A stretch of DNA of 64,000 nucleotides from CAWFPR01 sp963817635 (lineage in GTDB: Bacteria; Acidobacteriota; Vicinamibacteria; Vicinamibacterales; 2-12-FULL-66-21), in NCBI GenBank assembly GCA_963817635.1, contig CAWFPR010000005.1, positions 248,001 to 312,000 on the forward strand, given 5' to 3'. The notes below the pieces were generated by a model. The model ran no database searches. It was not told where the DNA came from and saw only the letters and a list, made by a program, of their open reading frames with translations. Positions 8,728 to 17,895 of this stretch are shown piece by piece. The translations under genes were made by a program, and so were the position numbers. The number at the start of each line of letters is the position of its first letter. The stretch's first letter is position 1.

Positions 8728-11700
8728 ATGCAGTGGTTAGCGGCACTCTCCGTCCGGCGGCCCGTGTTCGCGAGCGTCCTCATCCTGTCGCTCACCGTCA
8801 TCGGCGCCTTCGCGTACTTCAGGCTCGGACTCGATCGCTTCCCAAAGGTCGACTTCCCCACCATCGTCGTGACGACCCGGCTGCCGGGCGCCGCTCCAGA
8901 GGAAGTCGAGACCGAAATCACCGACAAGATCGAGGAAGCGGTCAACACGATCAGCGGGATTGACGAGCTGCGCTCGACCTCCTCCGAAGGCGTCTCGCTC
9001 GTCGTCGTCTCGTTCCTCCTCGACAAGGACGCCGACATCGCCGCGCAGGAGGTCCGCGACCGCGTGAACCGTGCGCTGCCGCTGCTCCCCAAGACCGTCC
9101 AGCAGCCCACGGTCGAGAAATTCGACCCCGACTCGGCGCCGATCATGACGCTGTCGGTGTCGGCGAAGAGGCCCATCCGCGACATCACGGAATTCGCGGA
9201 CAAGACGCTGCGCCGCCAGCTCGAAAGCGTGAGCGGGGTCGGGCAGGTCCTCGTCGTCGGAGGCCGCTCGCGCCAGATCAACGTGACCCTCGACACGGCG
9301 CGCCTGCGCGCCTACAACCTGACCGTCATCGACGTCTCGCGCGCGCTCCAGACGCAGAACGCGGAAGTGCCGGGCGGACGCATCGAGCAGGGCGCGACCG
9401 CCATGACGCTCCGCACGCGCGGCCGAGTGCAATCCGTGCCGGGGTTCGGCGAGATCGTCGTGAAACAACGCGAGGGGCACCCGATCCTGCTGCGCGATGT
9501 CGCCACCATCGAGGATGGAATGGCCGAGGCGACGACGAGCGCCAACGTCAACGGCGAGACCTCCGTGCTGCTCACGATCCGGCGCCAGTCCGGCACGAAC
9601 ACGGTGCAGGTCGTCGACGCGGTGCGCGAACGGCTCGCCGATCTCGCGTCCACCATGCCGCCCGGTTACGACATCCGCGTGGTGCGCGACCTGTCGGAAT
9701 TCATCCGCGCCTCGATCAGGAGCGTCGAAGAGCACCTGATCGTCGGTTCGATCCTGGCCGCGCTCGTCGTGCTGGTCTTCCTCTGGAACTGGCGCTCCAC
9801 GATCATCGCCGCCATCGCGATCCCCACCTCGATCATCGCGACATTCGGGCTGGTCTGGTTCGAGGGCTTCACGCTCAACTCGATGACCATGCTCGCGCTG
9901 ACGCTCGCCGTCGGCATCGTCATCGACGACGCCATCGTGGTGCTGGAGAACATCTACCGGTTCGTCGAGGAAAAGGGCCGGACGCCTGCGCAGGCCGCCG
10001 TCGAAGCCACGCGCGAAATCGGACTCGCGGTGCTGGCGACGACGCTCTCGCTGGTGGCGATCTTCGTGCCCGTGGGATTCATGGGCGGGATCGTCGGCCG
10101 GTTCATGACGAGCTTCGGGTTCACGATGTCGTTCGCCATCATGGTGTCGCTGCTCGTCAGCTTCACGCTGACGCCGATGCTCGCCGCCCGCTGGATCAAG
10201 ATGCGGCGGCGCGAGGACGCGGACGGACACGAGATCGTGGAGCATGGGTCGAAGGACTCGCGGTTCTTCCGTCCGCTCGACCGGGGATACACCGGCCTGC
10301 TGCGATGGTCGCTCGGACACCGCGGGATCATCGCGGGGATTGCCGGGCTCGTGCTGCTCAGCAGCGTCCCGCTGTTCATGGCCACGAACAAGAACTTCAT
10401 CCCGAACGACGACCAGTCCGAGTTCGAAGTCGGCCTGCGCGCGCCCGAAGGCACGAGCCTCCAGACGACCGAGATCCTGGCGAATCGTATCGCGGGCCGG
10501 ATCCGCCAGGTGCCGGAGGTCGATTTCACGCTCGTGTCGATCGCCGACGACCCGGCGCGGACGCCGAATGCCGCCACCGTCTACGTGCGCCTGAAATCCC
10601 TGGAACACCGGACCCGCGATCAATTTGCGCTGATCGACGAGGTGCGTGAGAAAATCCTTCCTCAGTTCGCCTCGGCGAACCTGCGGATGAGTGTCCGTCC
10701 GGTGGCCGTCATCGGCGGCGGCGGCAATCAGAATGCCGACATTCAGTTCACGATCAACGGCCCGGACCTCGACGCCCTCGCGCGCTACGCGAACGGCGTC
10801 GTCGAGGCCGTGAAGAAGGAACCCGGAGTCGTCGACGTGGATACGTCGCTGAATGTCGGCAAGCCGGAGTTGTCGGTGCGGCTCGATCGCATGAAGGCCT
10901 CGGATCTCGGGGTGCAGATTTCGGACGCGGCCGAAGCGCTGCGGCTGATGGTGGGAGGAGATCAGGTGACGACGTACAACGAGGGGGGCGAGCAGTACCA
11001 GGTGCACGTGCGCGCCGTGCAGAACGACCGCGAGACGCCGGAGGCGATCGGGCAGCTGACGGTGCCCTCGGGCCGCCTCGGGAGCGTGCCGCTCGACAAT
11101 CTCGCCACGCTCACGCCCGGCTCCGCCGCGGCCGAGATCAACCGCCTGAACCGCCAGCGGCAGGTCACGGTCTTCGCCGGCCTGCGCGCCGGCGTGTCGC
11201 AGACGCCCGCGATGGCCGCCATGACGCAGGCGGCCGAGGCACAGAACATGGGGCCTGGCTACAGCACGCGGTTCGCGGGACGCTCCCGCGAACTCGGGCG
11301 GGCGGCACAGAACTTCCTGCTGGCATTCGGACTGTCGCTCGTCTTCATGTATCTGATCCTGGCGGCGCAGTTCGAGTCCTGGCTCCACCCGGTGACGATC
11401 CTGCTGTCGCTGCCGCTGACGCTGCCCTTTGCGCTGCTCTCGATCATCATCACGCGACAGTCGCTCAACATCTTTTCGGCGCTCGGCCTGCTCGTGCTCT
11501 TCGGGGTCGTCAAGAAGAACTCGATCCTGCAGATCGATCATGCGAACCAGCTGCGCGAGCGCGGCATGGAACGCGATGCGGCGATCCTCCAGGCCAGCCG
11601 CGATCGTCTGCGGCCGATCCTCATGACCACGATGGCGTTCGTCGCGGGGATGATCCCGCTCGTGATCTCCAGCGGGGTCGGCGCCGCGACGAACCGGGCG

Positions 11701-13374
11701 ATCGGCTTCGTGATCATCGGCGGCCAGTCGCTCGTGCTCGTCCTGACGCTCATCGCCACGCCGGTCGCCTACTCGCTCTTCGACGACCTGTCGAGGGTAC
11801 GGGTGTGGCGATGGGGACGCGCCGCGGTGGCCACGGCCACTGCGGTGCTCATGATCGCCCTGCTGTGGCCATCGACGGCCGCGGCCCAGGCACCGGCCGC
11901 GTCGCCGCAGGCGCCGGCGGGCCCGACGCTGACCCTGACGCGCGACGAAGCCGTCCGCCTCGCAACCGAGAACAATCCCGACCTGGCGGCGGCGCGGCTC
12001 GATCCGGCGATCAGCGACGCGCAGGTCGCCGCCGCGGAGAGCGCCTTCGTCCCGACCCTCCAGTCGGCCATTCAGCGCAGCAACGCGCTCGCGCCGCCGA
12101 CCAACCTCTTCTCGGGGAGTTCCGGGCTTCGCACCGGCGTCTACTCGGCCAATGTGTCGCTCAACCAGTTGATGCCGCGCGGCGGCGGGAACTACACGGT
12201 CGGATTCGATTCGTCACGGACGACGAGTAACAGCCTGCTCTCGAGCCTGAATCCCGACCTCGCGGCGCAGATCCAGCTTGCGATCTCGCAGCCGCTGCTG
12301 CGCGACTTCCACATCGATCCCATCCGGGCCCAGGTGGAAATCGCGAAGCGCAACCGCGAAATCGCCGACACCAGCCTGCTCGAAACGCTGACGTCCACGA
12401 TGGCCGGCGCGGAGCGCGCCTACTGGTCGCTGGTCGCCGCGCGGGCGCTGGTCGGCGTGCAGCAGCGCTCGCTCGACCTCGCGCTGGAACTCGAGCGCAC
12501 CAACCGCGCGCGCGTGGATGTCGGACAGTCGCCTCCGCTCGACCTCGTCGCCGCCCAGGCCGAAGTCGCCCAGCGCCGCGAGGCGCTCATCGTGGCCCGC
12601 ACCGACGCGCGGCAGGCGGAGGACGCGATCCGGACGCTCGTCATCGATCCCAAGCGCGACGACTACTGGTCGCTGCGGATCGAACCCACGGACGTCGTGC
12701 CGCCGGTCGGCGGCGCACCCGACGTCGACGCGGCCGTGCGCAGCGCGCTCGCGGAGCGGACCGACATCGTCCGCGCGCGAAAACTGATTGAGAACGCCGA
12801 AACCACCATCCAGCTCTCGAAGAGCGAGACGCTGCCGGATCTGCGGCTCCAGGCGAATTACCTGACGTCGGGCGCCGGCGGTAACAGGCTCATTCGCGAG
12901 GGAGGATTTCCCGGGACGGTGACCGGCTCCGAGTCGACGAGCTACGCCAACCTGCTCGGGCAGGTCTTCAAGCTGGACTACCCGACGTGGACGGTCGGCT
13001 TCACCTTCAGCTATCCGCTCGGAAAGAGCCAGGCGGAAGCCAACCTGGCGCGCGCCCGGATCGAGAAGGACCAGGCAGCGGCGCGGCTGCGCAGCATCGA
13101 GCTGACCGCCGTGCGCGAGATCCGCGATGCCGCGTCGCGCGTCGAACAGAATCAGCAGCGCATCGAAACGGCGCGCCTGAGCCGCGAGCTCGCGGAACAG
13201 CGTCTGGATGCGGAACAGAAGCGTTTCGAGGTCGGGATGTCGACGAGTTTTCTCGTCATCCAGGCCCAGCGAGACCTCGCCGTCGCCCGGAACAACGAAC
13301 TGCAGGCGACGCTCGACTACCAGCTGGCGCTGGTGCAGTTCCAGGCGGTGCAGCAGGTCGCCGGCGGCCGCTGA
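8728..13374 (+). CDS. RND efflux permease fused in frame to a TolC-family outer-membrane channel
   Basis: 1548 residues with no interruption. Residues 1-~1035 are a complete HAE-type RND pump: N-terminal LSVRRPVFASVLILSLTV, TM4 region LTLAVGIVIDDAIVVLENIY, second-half LGLLVLFGVVKKNSILQIDH, and the final TM ending ATPVAYSLFDDL. Then, with no stop, comes a segment like a signal peptide (WRWGR, a hydrophobic run AVATATAVLMIALLW, then PSTAAAQA, ~1028-1056). Residues ~1065-1548 are a TolC-type protein with paired helical repeats (DEAVRLATENNPDLAAARL; RFEVGMSTSFLVIQAQRDLA). Pump and channel are normally separate proteins in different membranes. I infer that the internal segment is translocated and cut by signal peptidase, releasing the channel. 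The start is the ATG at 8728, beyond the repeat. Confidence 0.95.
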   Translation: MQWLAALSVRRPVFASVLILSLTVIGAFAYFRLGLDRFPKVDFPTIVVTTRLPGAAPEEVETEITDKIEEAVNTISGIDELRSTSSEGVSLVVVSFLLDKDADIAAQEVRDRVNRALPLLPKTVQQPTVEKFDPDSAPIMTLSVSAKRPIRDITEFADKTLRRQLESVSGVGQVLVVGGRSRQINVTLDTARLRAYNLTVIDVSRALQTQNAEVPGGRIEQGATAMTLRTRGRVQSVPGFGEIVVKQREGHPILLRDVATIEDGMAEATTSANVNGETSVLLTIRRQSGTNTVQVVDAVRERLADLASTMPPGYDIRVVRDLSEFIRASIRSVEEHLIVGSILAALVVLVFLWNWRSTIIAAIAIPTSIIATFGLVWFEGFTLNSMTMLALTLAVGIVIDDAIVVLENIYRFVEEKGRTPAQAAVEATREIGLAVLATTLSLVAIFVPVGFMGGIVGRFMTSFGFTMSFAIMVSLLVSFTLTPMLAARWIKMRRREDADGHEIVEHGSKDSRFFRPLDRGYTGLLRWSLGHRGIIAGIAGLVLLSSVPLFMATNKNFIPNDDQSEFEVGLRAPEGTSLQTTEILANRIAGRIRQVPEVDFTLVSIADDPARTPNAATVYVRLKSLEHRTRDQFALIDEVREKILPQFASANLRMSVRPVAVIGGGGNQNADIQFTINGPDLDALARYANGVVEAVKKEPGVVDVDTSLNVGKPELSVRLDRMKASDLGVQISDAAEALRLMVGGDQVTTYNEGGEQYQVHVRAVQNDRETPEAIGQLTVPSGRLGSVPLDNLATLTPGSAAAEINRLNRQRQVTVFAGLRAGVSQTPAMAAMTQAAEAQNMGPGYSTRFAGRSRELGRAAQNFLLAFGLSLVFMYLILAAQFESWLHPVTILLSLPLTLPFALLSIIITRQSLNIFSALGLLVLFGVVKKNSILQIDHANQLRERGMERDAAILQASRDRLRPILMTTMAFVAGMIPLVISSGVGAATNRAIGFVIIGGQSLVLVLTLIATPVAYSLFDDLSRVRVWRWGRAAVATATAVLMIALLWPSTAAAQAPAASPQAPAGPTLTLTRDEAVRLATENNPDLAAARLDPAISDAQVAAAESAFVPTLQSAIQRSNALAPPTNLFSGSSGLRTGVYSANVSLNQLMPRGGGNYTVGFDSSRTTSNSLLSSLNPDLAAQIQLAISQPLLRDFHIDPIRAQVEIAKRNREIADTSLLETLTSTMAGAERAYWSLVAARALVGVQQRSLDLALELERTNRARVDVGQSPPLDLVAAQAEVAQRREALIVARTDARQAEDAIRTLVIDPKRDDYWSLRIEPTDVVPPVGGAPDVDAAVRSALAERTDIVRARKLIENAETTIQLSKSETLPDLRLQANYLTSGAGGNRLIREGGFPGTVTGSESTSYANLLGQVFKLDYPTWTVGFTFSYPLGKSQAEANLARARIEKDQAAARLRSIELTAVREIRDAASRVEQNQQRIETARLSRELAEQRLDAEQKRFEVGMSTSFLVIQAQRDLAVARNNELQATLDYQLALVQFQAVQQVAGGR

Positions 13375-13389
13375 AGCGCCGGCGTCCGG

Positions 13390-14487
13390 CTACGCGCGGT
13401 CGGGACCGAGCGTGCGCATCGCGGAATCCACGCGACCGTGTTCGATGAAATCCGCGACGATCGCCGCGGTCAGCGGCGCCAGCAGGATGCCGTTCCGGAA
13501 ATGGCCGGCCGCGTACACCAGTCCTTCGACGTCCGGCGACGGACCGATCACCGGCAGCCCGTCTCCTGACGAGGGGCGGAGGCCGGCGCGCGCGTCAAGG
13601 AACGTCGCACCCCAGGCGGCCGGCAGCAACTCACAGACCGCGCTGAGCAGATCGCGGACGCCGGCTGCCGTGGGCCGCTGGTCGAAACCCACCTTCTCCA
13701 TCGTCGCACCGACCAGCAGCGTACCGTCGCGCCACGGAACGACGTAGCACCCGTCTCCCCACAGCACGGCACTGAGGGGACGTCCCTGCCACCGCAGCCG
13801 CACCAGCTGCCCGCGGACGGGAGGGATGACAGGGGGACGCGTGCCCTCGATCCGCATCTGGCCGGTCCAGCTGCCCGTTGCCAGGACTACATGGCGCGCG
13901 GACAACACGTCGCCGCCATTCGTGTGAACCTCGAGGCCGTTGTCGATGCGCCGGATCGTGTGGGCGGGGTCGCCGGTCCGGATGGTGGCGCCGTCGGCGC
14001 GCATCGAAGCGGCCAGGGCACGGACGAGTTCCTCCACCCGCACGTAGCCGTGGGCCGGTGCGCGCAGCGCCCCCTCGATGCCGTCGTGCAGCGACGGCTC
14101 GACCTCCCGTGCCGACGCGGCGTCGAGCCACTGGAGCGCCTGCGGGAAGAGCGCCTGTTCGTCACGCAGTCGCGCCGCTGCCGCGCCGTCGCTCGCGATC
14201 TCGAGCGTGCCGCATCGCCGGTACTCGACCGGGCCGCCGCGCGCCGCCAGGCCCTCGACGAACGCGTCGTACATCGCCAGGCTGCGCGTCGTCAGATCCA
14301 GCAGCGGACCAGGGGTAGGCGCCTCGATGTAGGGGGCGAGCACGCCGGCGGATGCCTGGGTGGCACCGGCGGCGATCTCGGTACGCTCCAGCACCTGAAC
14401 GCGCGCTCCTCGGCGGGCCATTTCCCGCGCAATCGCGCAGCCGATGATGCCGGCCCCGACGACGACAACGTCTGCGTCCGTGTGCAC
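13390..14487 (-). CDS. thiO: FAD-dependent glycine oxidase (ThiO family)
   Basis: 365 residues, DAO fold. The N-terminal FAD-binding motif is VVVVGAGIIGCAIAREMARRG; later parts include GCYVVPWRDGTLLVGAT, the DARAGLRPSSGDGLPVIGPS segment and the ThiO-typical end GHFRNGILLAPLTA. ThiO oxidises glycine to the dehydroglycine used for the thiazole ring of thiamine. The thiS, thiG and thiE genes usually found nearby are absent, so a broader D-amino-acid or sarcosine oxidase role cannot be excluded. It is convergent with the RND-TolC gene (15 bp apart) and divergent from the yihY gene. Confidence 0.88.
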   Translation of the reverse strand: MHTDADVVVVGAGIIGCAIAREMARRGARVQVLERTEIAAGATQASAGVLAPYIEAPTPGPLLDLTTRSLAMYDAFVEGLAARGGPVEYRRCGTLEIASDGAAAARLRDEQALFPQALQWLDAASAREVEPSLHDGIEGALRAPAHGYVRVEELVRALAASMRADGATIRTGDPAHTIRRIDNGLEVHTNGGDVLSARHVVLATGSWTGQMRIEGTRPPVIPPVRGQLVRLRWQGRPLSAVLWGDGCYVVPWRDGTLLVGATMEKVGFDQRPTAAGVRDLLSAVCELLPAAWGATFLDARAGLRPSSGDGLPVIGPSPDVEGLVYAAGHFRNGILLAPLTAAIVADFIEHGRVDSAMRTLGPDRA

Positions 14488-14573
14488 CGTCGAATGATAC
14501 CGGAGCCGGTTGAATCAGCGAAAAACCGTCCGGCGTCGAGATCGTTGGCAGGAGGGTTGCTGAGGTCCGTGGC

Positions 14574-15557
14574 ATGTTGCAGGGACTGCAGATTCCGCTG
14601 AGCTGGTCGGAGCTGGGAAAACGGACCTTGAAGGAGAGCCTTGCGGACGATCTGCTCAATCTGTCGGCGCAGCAAGCGTATTATTTTTTCTTCTCGCTGT
14701 TTCCCGCGCTGCTCTTCCTGATCTCGGTCGCGAGTTTCTTTCCGGTCGCAAACCTCATCGGCAAGGTCGTCGCGCTGCTCGGGCGCTTCGCTCCACCGGA
14801 TGTGCTGCAGATCATCACGGAACAGATCCAGAAGATCTCCGACAGCCATCACAGCGGGATTCTCACCCTCGCGTTCGTCCTGGCGTTGTGGTCGAGTTCG
14901 GGAGCGATGGCCTCTATCATCACGACGCTCAACGCCGCCTACGACATCAGTGAAGGCCGGCCGTGGTGGAAGATGCGGCTCACGGCGATCGCGCTGACCA
15001 TCGGCCTGGCGCTGTTCATCCTCACGTCGATCACTCTCGTGCTCGTTGGTCCGGCCTTTGCGCAGCACCTTGCCACCGCGATGTACCTGGGCCCGGCCTT
15101 CAAATGGACCTGGATGATCCTTCAGTGGCCGGTGATCTTCCTGCTGGTCGTCACGGGCGTCGGTCTCGTCTACCACTACGCCCCTGACGCCGAGCAGGAA
15201 TGGGTGTGGATCACGCCGGGATCAATCATCGCCACGGTGCTGTGGGTGGCGGTATCGCTCGGTTTCAAGGCGTATATCGCTTACTTCGGCAACTACAACG
15301 AAACGTACGGCACGCTCGGGGCGTTCATCATGCTGCTGACCTGGTTCTATCTGACCGGGCTGGCGATTCTGATCGGCGCCGAAGTGAATTCGGAAATCGA
15401 GCATGCGTCTCCATACGGCAAGGACGTGGGCGTGAAGGTGGCGGGGGAGCGAAAGAAGATCGGCGCGCTCGCCCGGAAGGCCCACGAGGCCGACCTCGAG
15501 GCGGGCGCGCTGCCGGTCGAGCCGTTCGCCGACGACGAAAACTGCGATTTGGACTGA
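14574..15557 (+). CDS. YihY/virulence factor BrkB family inner-membrane protein
   Basis: 327 residues with about six hydrophobic segments. Family features: LNLSAQQAYYFFFSLFPALL (TM1), LWSSSGAMASIITTLNAAYD, YHYAPDAEQEWVWITPGS and the final ILIGAEVNSEIEH before a charged cytoplasmic tail (~280-327). Function is not settled; the old 'ribonuclease BN' label was an error. An AGGAGG lies 16 or more bases upstream of the chosen ATG, which is long, but this start puts the amphipathic N-terminus and TM1 in the family's usual position. Stands alone, divergent from thiO. Confidence 0.93.
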   Translation: MLQGLQIPLSWSELGKRTLKESLADDLLNLSAQQAYYFFFSLFPALLFLISVASFFPVANLIGKVVALLGRFAPPDVLQIITEQIQKISDSHHSGILTLAFVLALWSSSGAMASIITTLNAAYDISEGRPWWKMRLTAIALTIGLALFILTSITLVLVGPAFAQHLATAMYLGPAFKWTWMILQWPVIFLLVVTGVGLVYHYAPDAEQEWVWITPGSIIATVLWVAVSLGFKAYIAYFGNYNETYGTLGAFIMLLTWFYLTGLAILIGAEVNSEIEHASPYGKDVGVKVAGERKKIGALARKAHEADLEAGALPVEPFADDENCDLD

Positions 15558-15574
15558 AAAGTGCGGCGGCGCTC

Positions 15575-16102
15575 CTATTTGTCCTTCCAGGCGTCCGGGC
15601 GGCGCTTCCCTCCCCATCCCCAATAGACCGGCTCGGCCGGTTTCGGCGCCGTGGCCCGCGGCTGCGCAGCCGCAGGGTTGCGAACGCGCCCGTCATTGGA
15701 GGGCACCCGCTGCACGACCGGTATGTAGACCGGGTATGGAACGGCCACCTCACGCACCTGGGGAGCCTCGTCGTGATGGTCGATCACGATGACCTGCGGC
15801 TCCGGGGCGACGGGGGCCTCCGGAAGAGGTTCCATCGCCGCCGCCTCGACTTCCGCGGCGCTCGGGCGTCCGCTCCGCACCACGGCGACAATCACCCGTT
15901 CGCTGAGGCCCGCAGCCTTGAGCGACTTCAGTGTCCCGGCATCGATTGAGAAGACCGGGCGATCGACGTCGATCAGGGCCAGGAGCACCTCATCCCCCAG
16001 ACCCGCCCGGGACAGTTCGACCAGGTCGCGGAGCGTGAGGGCGCTGGCACGTGCAGGGACGAACAACACGGCGAAAACACAGAGTAGAATCATGCGTCGC
16101 AT
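15575..16102 (-). CDS. Secreted hypothetical protein with Pro-rich C-terminus
   Basis: 175 residues. A signal peptide (MRRMILLCVFAVLFVPARASA) is followed by LTLRDLVELSRAGLGDEVLLALID and LKAAGLSERVIVAVVRSGR. This 'degenerate helical pair' pattern is common in secreted acidobacterial proteins of unknown function. The C-terminal half is rich in Pro, Val and Glu, ending in YWGWGGKRRPDAWKDK. GGAGGT lies 3 bases from the first ATG (16102) and 12 from the second (16093); I prefer the first for its positively charged n-region, but the second is possible. Confidence 0.65.
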   Translation of the reverse strand: MRRMILLCVFAVLFVPARASALTLRDLVELSRAGLGDEVLLALIDVDRPVFSIDAGTLKSLKAAGLSERVIVAVVRSGRPSAAEVEAAAMEPLPEAPVAPEPQVIVIDHHDEAPQVREVAVPYPVYIPVVQRVPSNDGRVRNPAAAQPRATAPKPAEPVYWGWGGKRRPDAWKDK

Positions 16103-16336
16103 GGGACCTCCGGAGGTGTAGCCGCGACTTTTAGTGCAACACGGATGCCTCCCGGTTGGGCTGAATTCGTGGTCCATGGGCCGGCGACTCCCGCGACTGG
16201 GTCCTGTCCGGAGGACACGCAGTGTCACCCGACGGGATGTCGGGCGGAACCGACCCCCTGATTTAGGCTGGTTTCAGCGCCGATAGAACGGGGCACAGCA
16301 ATTGCTCGTCCGGGGTATCGTTCAGGAGCTCGACCC

Positions 16337-17317
16337 ATGAATTCGAAAGTTCTTGCCGCTGGCCTGCTCGTCGTCGGTTGTATTACCGCGGCCGCCGGTG
16401 GGGCGTACTTCGCCACCCGGCAGAATGCGGCTGAGCAGGCGGCGCCAGCCGCGTCGGCGCCCGGCTCGCTGCCTGTCTCGGAAACCGAGGCGGTGGTCGG
16501 CAAGCCGGCAGAAGCGAAGCCGGCGGAGGCGCCCGACCCGGCGCCTTCGGCACCAGCCGTGGAGGCGCGCCCGTTGGTGGAGCCGCCACCGGCCACCCGG
16601 CCCGAATCGCGCCGCAGCCGCCCCGTGACGCAGCCGAGGCCGACGCGTGCAGCCGTTCCGGCTCCCGAAACGCCTGCCCCGGCGGCTGTGGACCGCCCGC
16701 AGGAGCGCGTGCCCGTCGCGCCCCTGCCGATCGAGCCACCGGCAAACGTGCGCATCCCCGAGCAGCCGCCCGCCGAGCCCGAGGTACAGTTCGAGGAGCT
16801 CGTAGTCCCGGCGTCGTCCGTCATTGGCCTCCAGGTGGAGACGCCGCTCTCGAGTGAGCGGTCGAGGGTCGAAGACCGGGTCGATGCGCGGGTCACGCGC
16901 GATGTCACCTCGGCCGGACGCGTCGCCATTCCCGCCGGGTCCCGGGTCATCGGCGCGGTGACGCTGGTCGAGCGCGCCGGCAAGATGAAGGGCACGGCCC
17001 GCCTGGGCGTTCGATTCCACACGCTGGTCCTTGGCGACGGCACCGAGGTGCCGCTCCGCACCGAGGCGGTCTACCGCGAGGGAGACTCGACCGGGAATGA
17101 AAGCGCGCGCAAGATCGGCGGCGCGGCGGTTGGCGGCGCAATCCTGGGCGCGATCCTGGGAGGCGGCAAGGGCGCCGCGCTCGGTGGCGCCGCCGGGGCG
17201 GGTGCCGGCTCGGCGGCCGTCATGGCCGGTGACCGCAACGCCGCGACCCTGCCGGCCGGGACGATCGTCAACGTGCGCCTCTCGGCGCCCGCCACGATCG
17301 AGGTCGAGAAGCGCTAG
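16337..17317 (+). CDS. Envelope protein with Pro/Ala-rich linker, VirB10-like barrel and glycine zipper
   Basis: 326 residues. One N-terminal hydrophobic segment (VLAAGLLVVGCITAAAGGAY), then a ~125-residue Pro/Ala/Glu linker likely to span the periplasm. Next is a small beta domain (VPASSVIGLQVETPLSSE; VAIPAGSRVIGAVT; RLGVRFHTLVLGDGTEVPL) whose strand order recalls the C-terminal domain of TrbI/VirB10. It carries an inserted glycine zipper (GGAAVGGAILGAILGGGKG) and ends PAGTIVNVRLSAPATIEVEK. No type IV secretion genes are nearby, so the likeness is to the fold only. The Cys near residue 15 could be a lipobox but the context is poor. Confidence 0.65.
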   Translation: MNSKVLAAGLLVVGCITAAAGGAYFATRQNAAEQAAPAASAPGSLPVSETEAVVGKPAEAKPAEAPDPAPSAPAVEARPLVEPPPATRPESRRSRPVTQPRPTRAAVPAPETPAPAAVDRPQERVPVAPLPIEPPANVRIPEQPPAEPEVQFEELVVPASSVIGLQVETPLSSERSRVEDRVDARVTRDVTSAGRVAIPAGSRVIGAVTLVERAGKMKGTARLGVRFHTLVLGDGTEVPLRTEAVYREGDSTGNESARKIGGAAVGGAILGAILGGGKGAALGGAAGAGAGSAAVMAGDRNAATLPAGTIVNVRLSAPATIEVEKR

Positions 17318-17379
17318 CCTGGCGCCCCGGCCAGGTCGGGAGTTTGACGCGGGGAGTAACCCGGACGGACAATTCCAGG

Positions 17380-17895
17380 ATGCTCCCCATTCTCGTGCTC
17401 TCGCTGATCTTCCTTCCACAGGCCCCGGTCAAGGTCTCGCTCCCCGGCGCGATCAACGTCACGCGCGTCGATGCGACGATCCTGTGCGGCGGAGCCACGA
17501 CAACCGAGGCGTACCCCGAACTGACGAAGCGCGGCTTCGTCTCGGTCGTGAGCCTGCGCCGCGAGCAGGAACCGGGCGCCGACGTCGCGGGAGCGAAGGT
17601 CGCGGCAGCGGCCGCTGGGTTGAAGTACATCCACATCCCCATCGACCCGACGGCCATCACCGATGCGGACGTCGAGACGTTCATCAAGGCTGTAACCGAT
17701 CCCGCCAACCAGCCGGCGTACCTTCACTGCGGATCGGCGAACCGCGTCGGGGCCCTGTGGCTGATCAAGCGGGTCGTCGCCGACGGCTGGGACGTGCAGC
17801 GGGCGACCGATGAAGCCGTGATCATCGGCCTCACGAATGCCCGCCTGAAGCAGTTCGCGGTCGACTACGCCACGGCGCACAAGGGAAAGCCGTGA
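17380..17895 (+). CDS. DUF442-type phosphatase-like exported protein
   Basis: 171 residues. A short hydrophobic N-terminus (LPILVLSLIFLPQAP) is followed by a DUF442 ('beta-lactamase hydrolase-like') domain: LCGGATTTEAYPELTKRGF, VVSLRREQEPGAD, and the cysteine phosphatase loop YLHCGSANRVGALWL. Cys and Arg are four residues apart, as is usual for DUF442 rather than the CX5R of classical tyrosine phosphatases. The start is ATG 17380; an earlier in-frame TTG (17344) would put charged residues before the hydrophobic segment. The stop overlaps the GTG of the decarboxylase gene (GTGA), implying translational coupling. Confidence 0.82.
   Translation: MLPILVLSLIFLPQAPVKVSLPGAINVTRVDATILCGGATTTEAYPELTKRGFVSVVSLRREQEPGADVAGAKVAAAAAGLKYIHIPIDPTAITDADVETFIKAVTDPANQPAYLHCGSANRVGALWLIKRVVADGWDVQRATDEAVIIGLTNARLKQFAVDYATAHKGKP

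Noticed and set aside
8737..11541. 934-codon open frame on the minus strand across the RND gene
   Set aside because: Exact antisense shadow of a well-supported pump gene in high-GC DNA; the peptide is Arg/His/Asp-rich with no motif.
16337..17317. Type IV secretion VirB10 gene
   Set aside because: Only the C-terminal barrel resembles VirB10/TrbI; no other secretion or conjugation gene is nearby.
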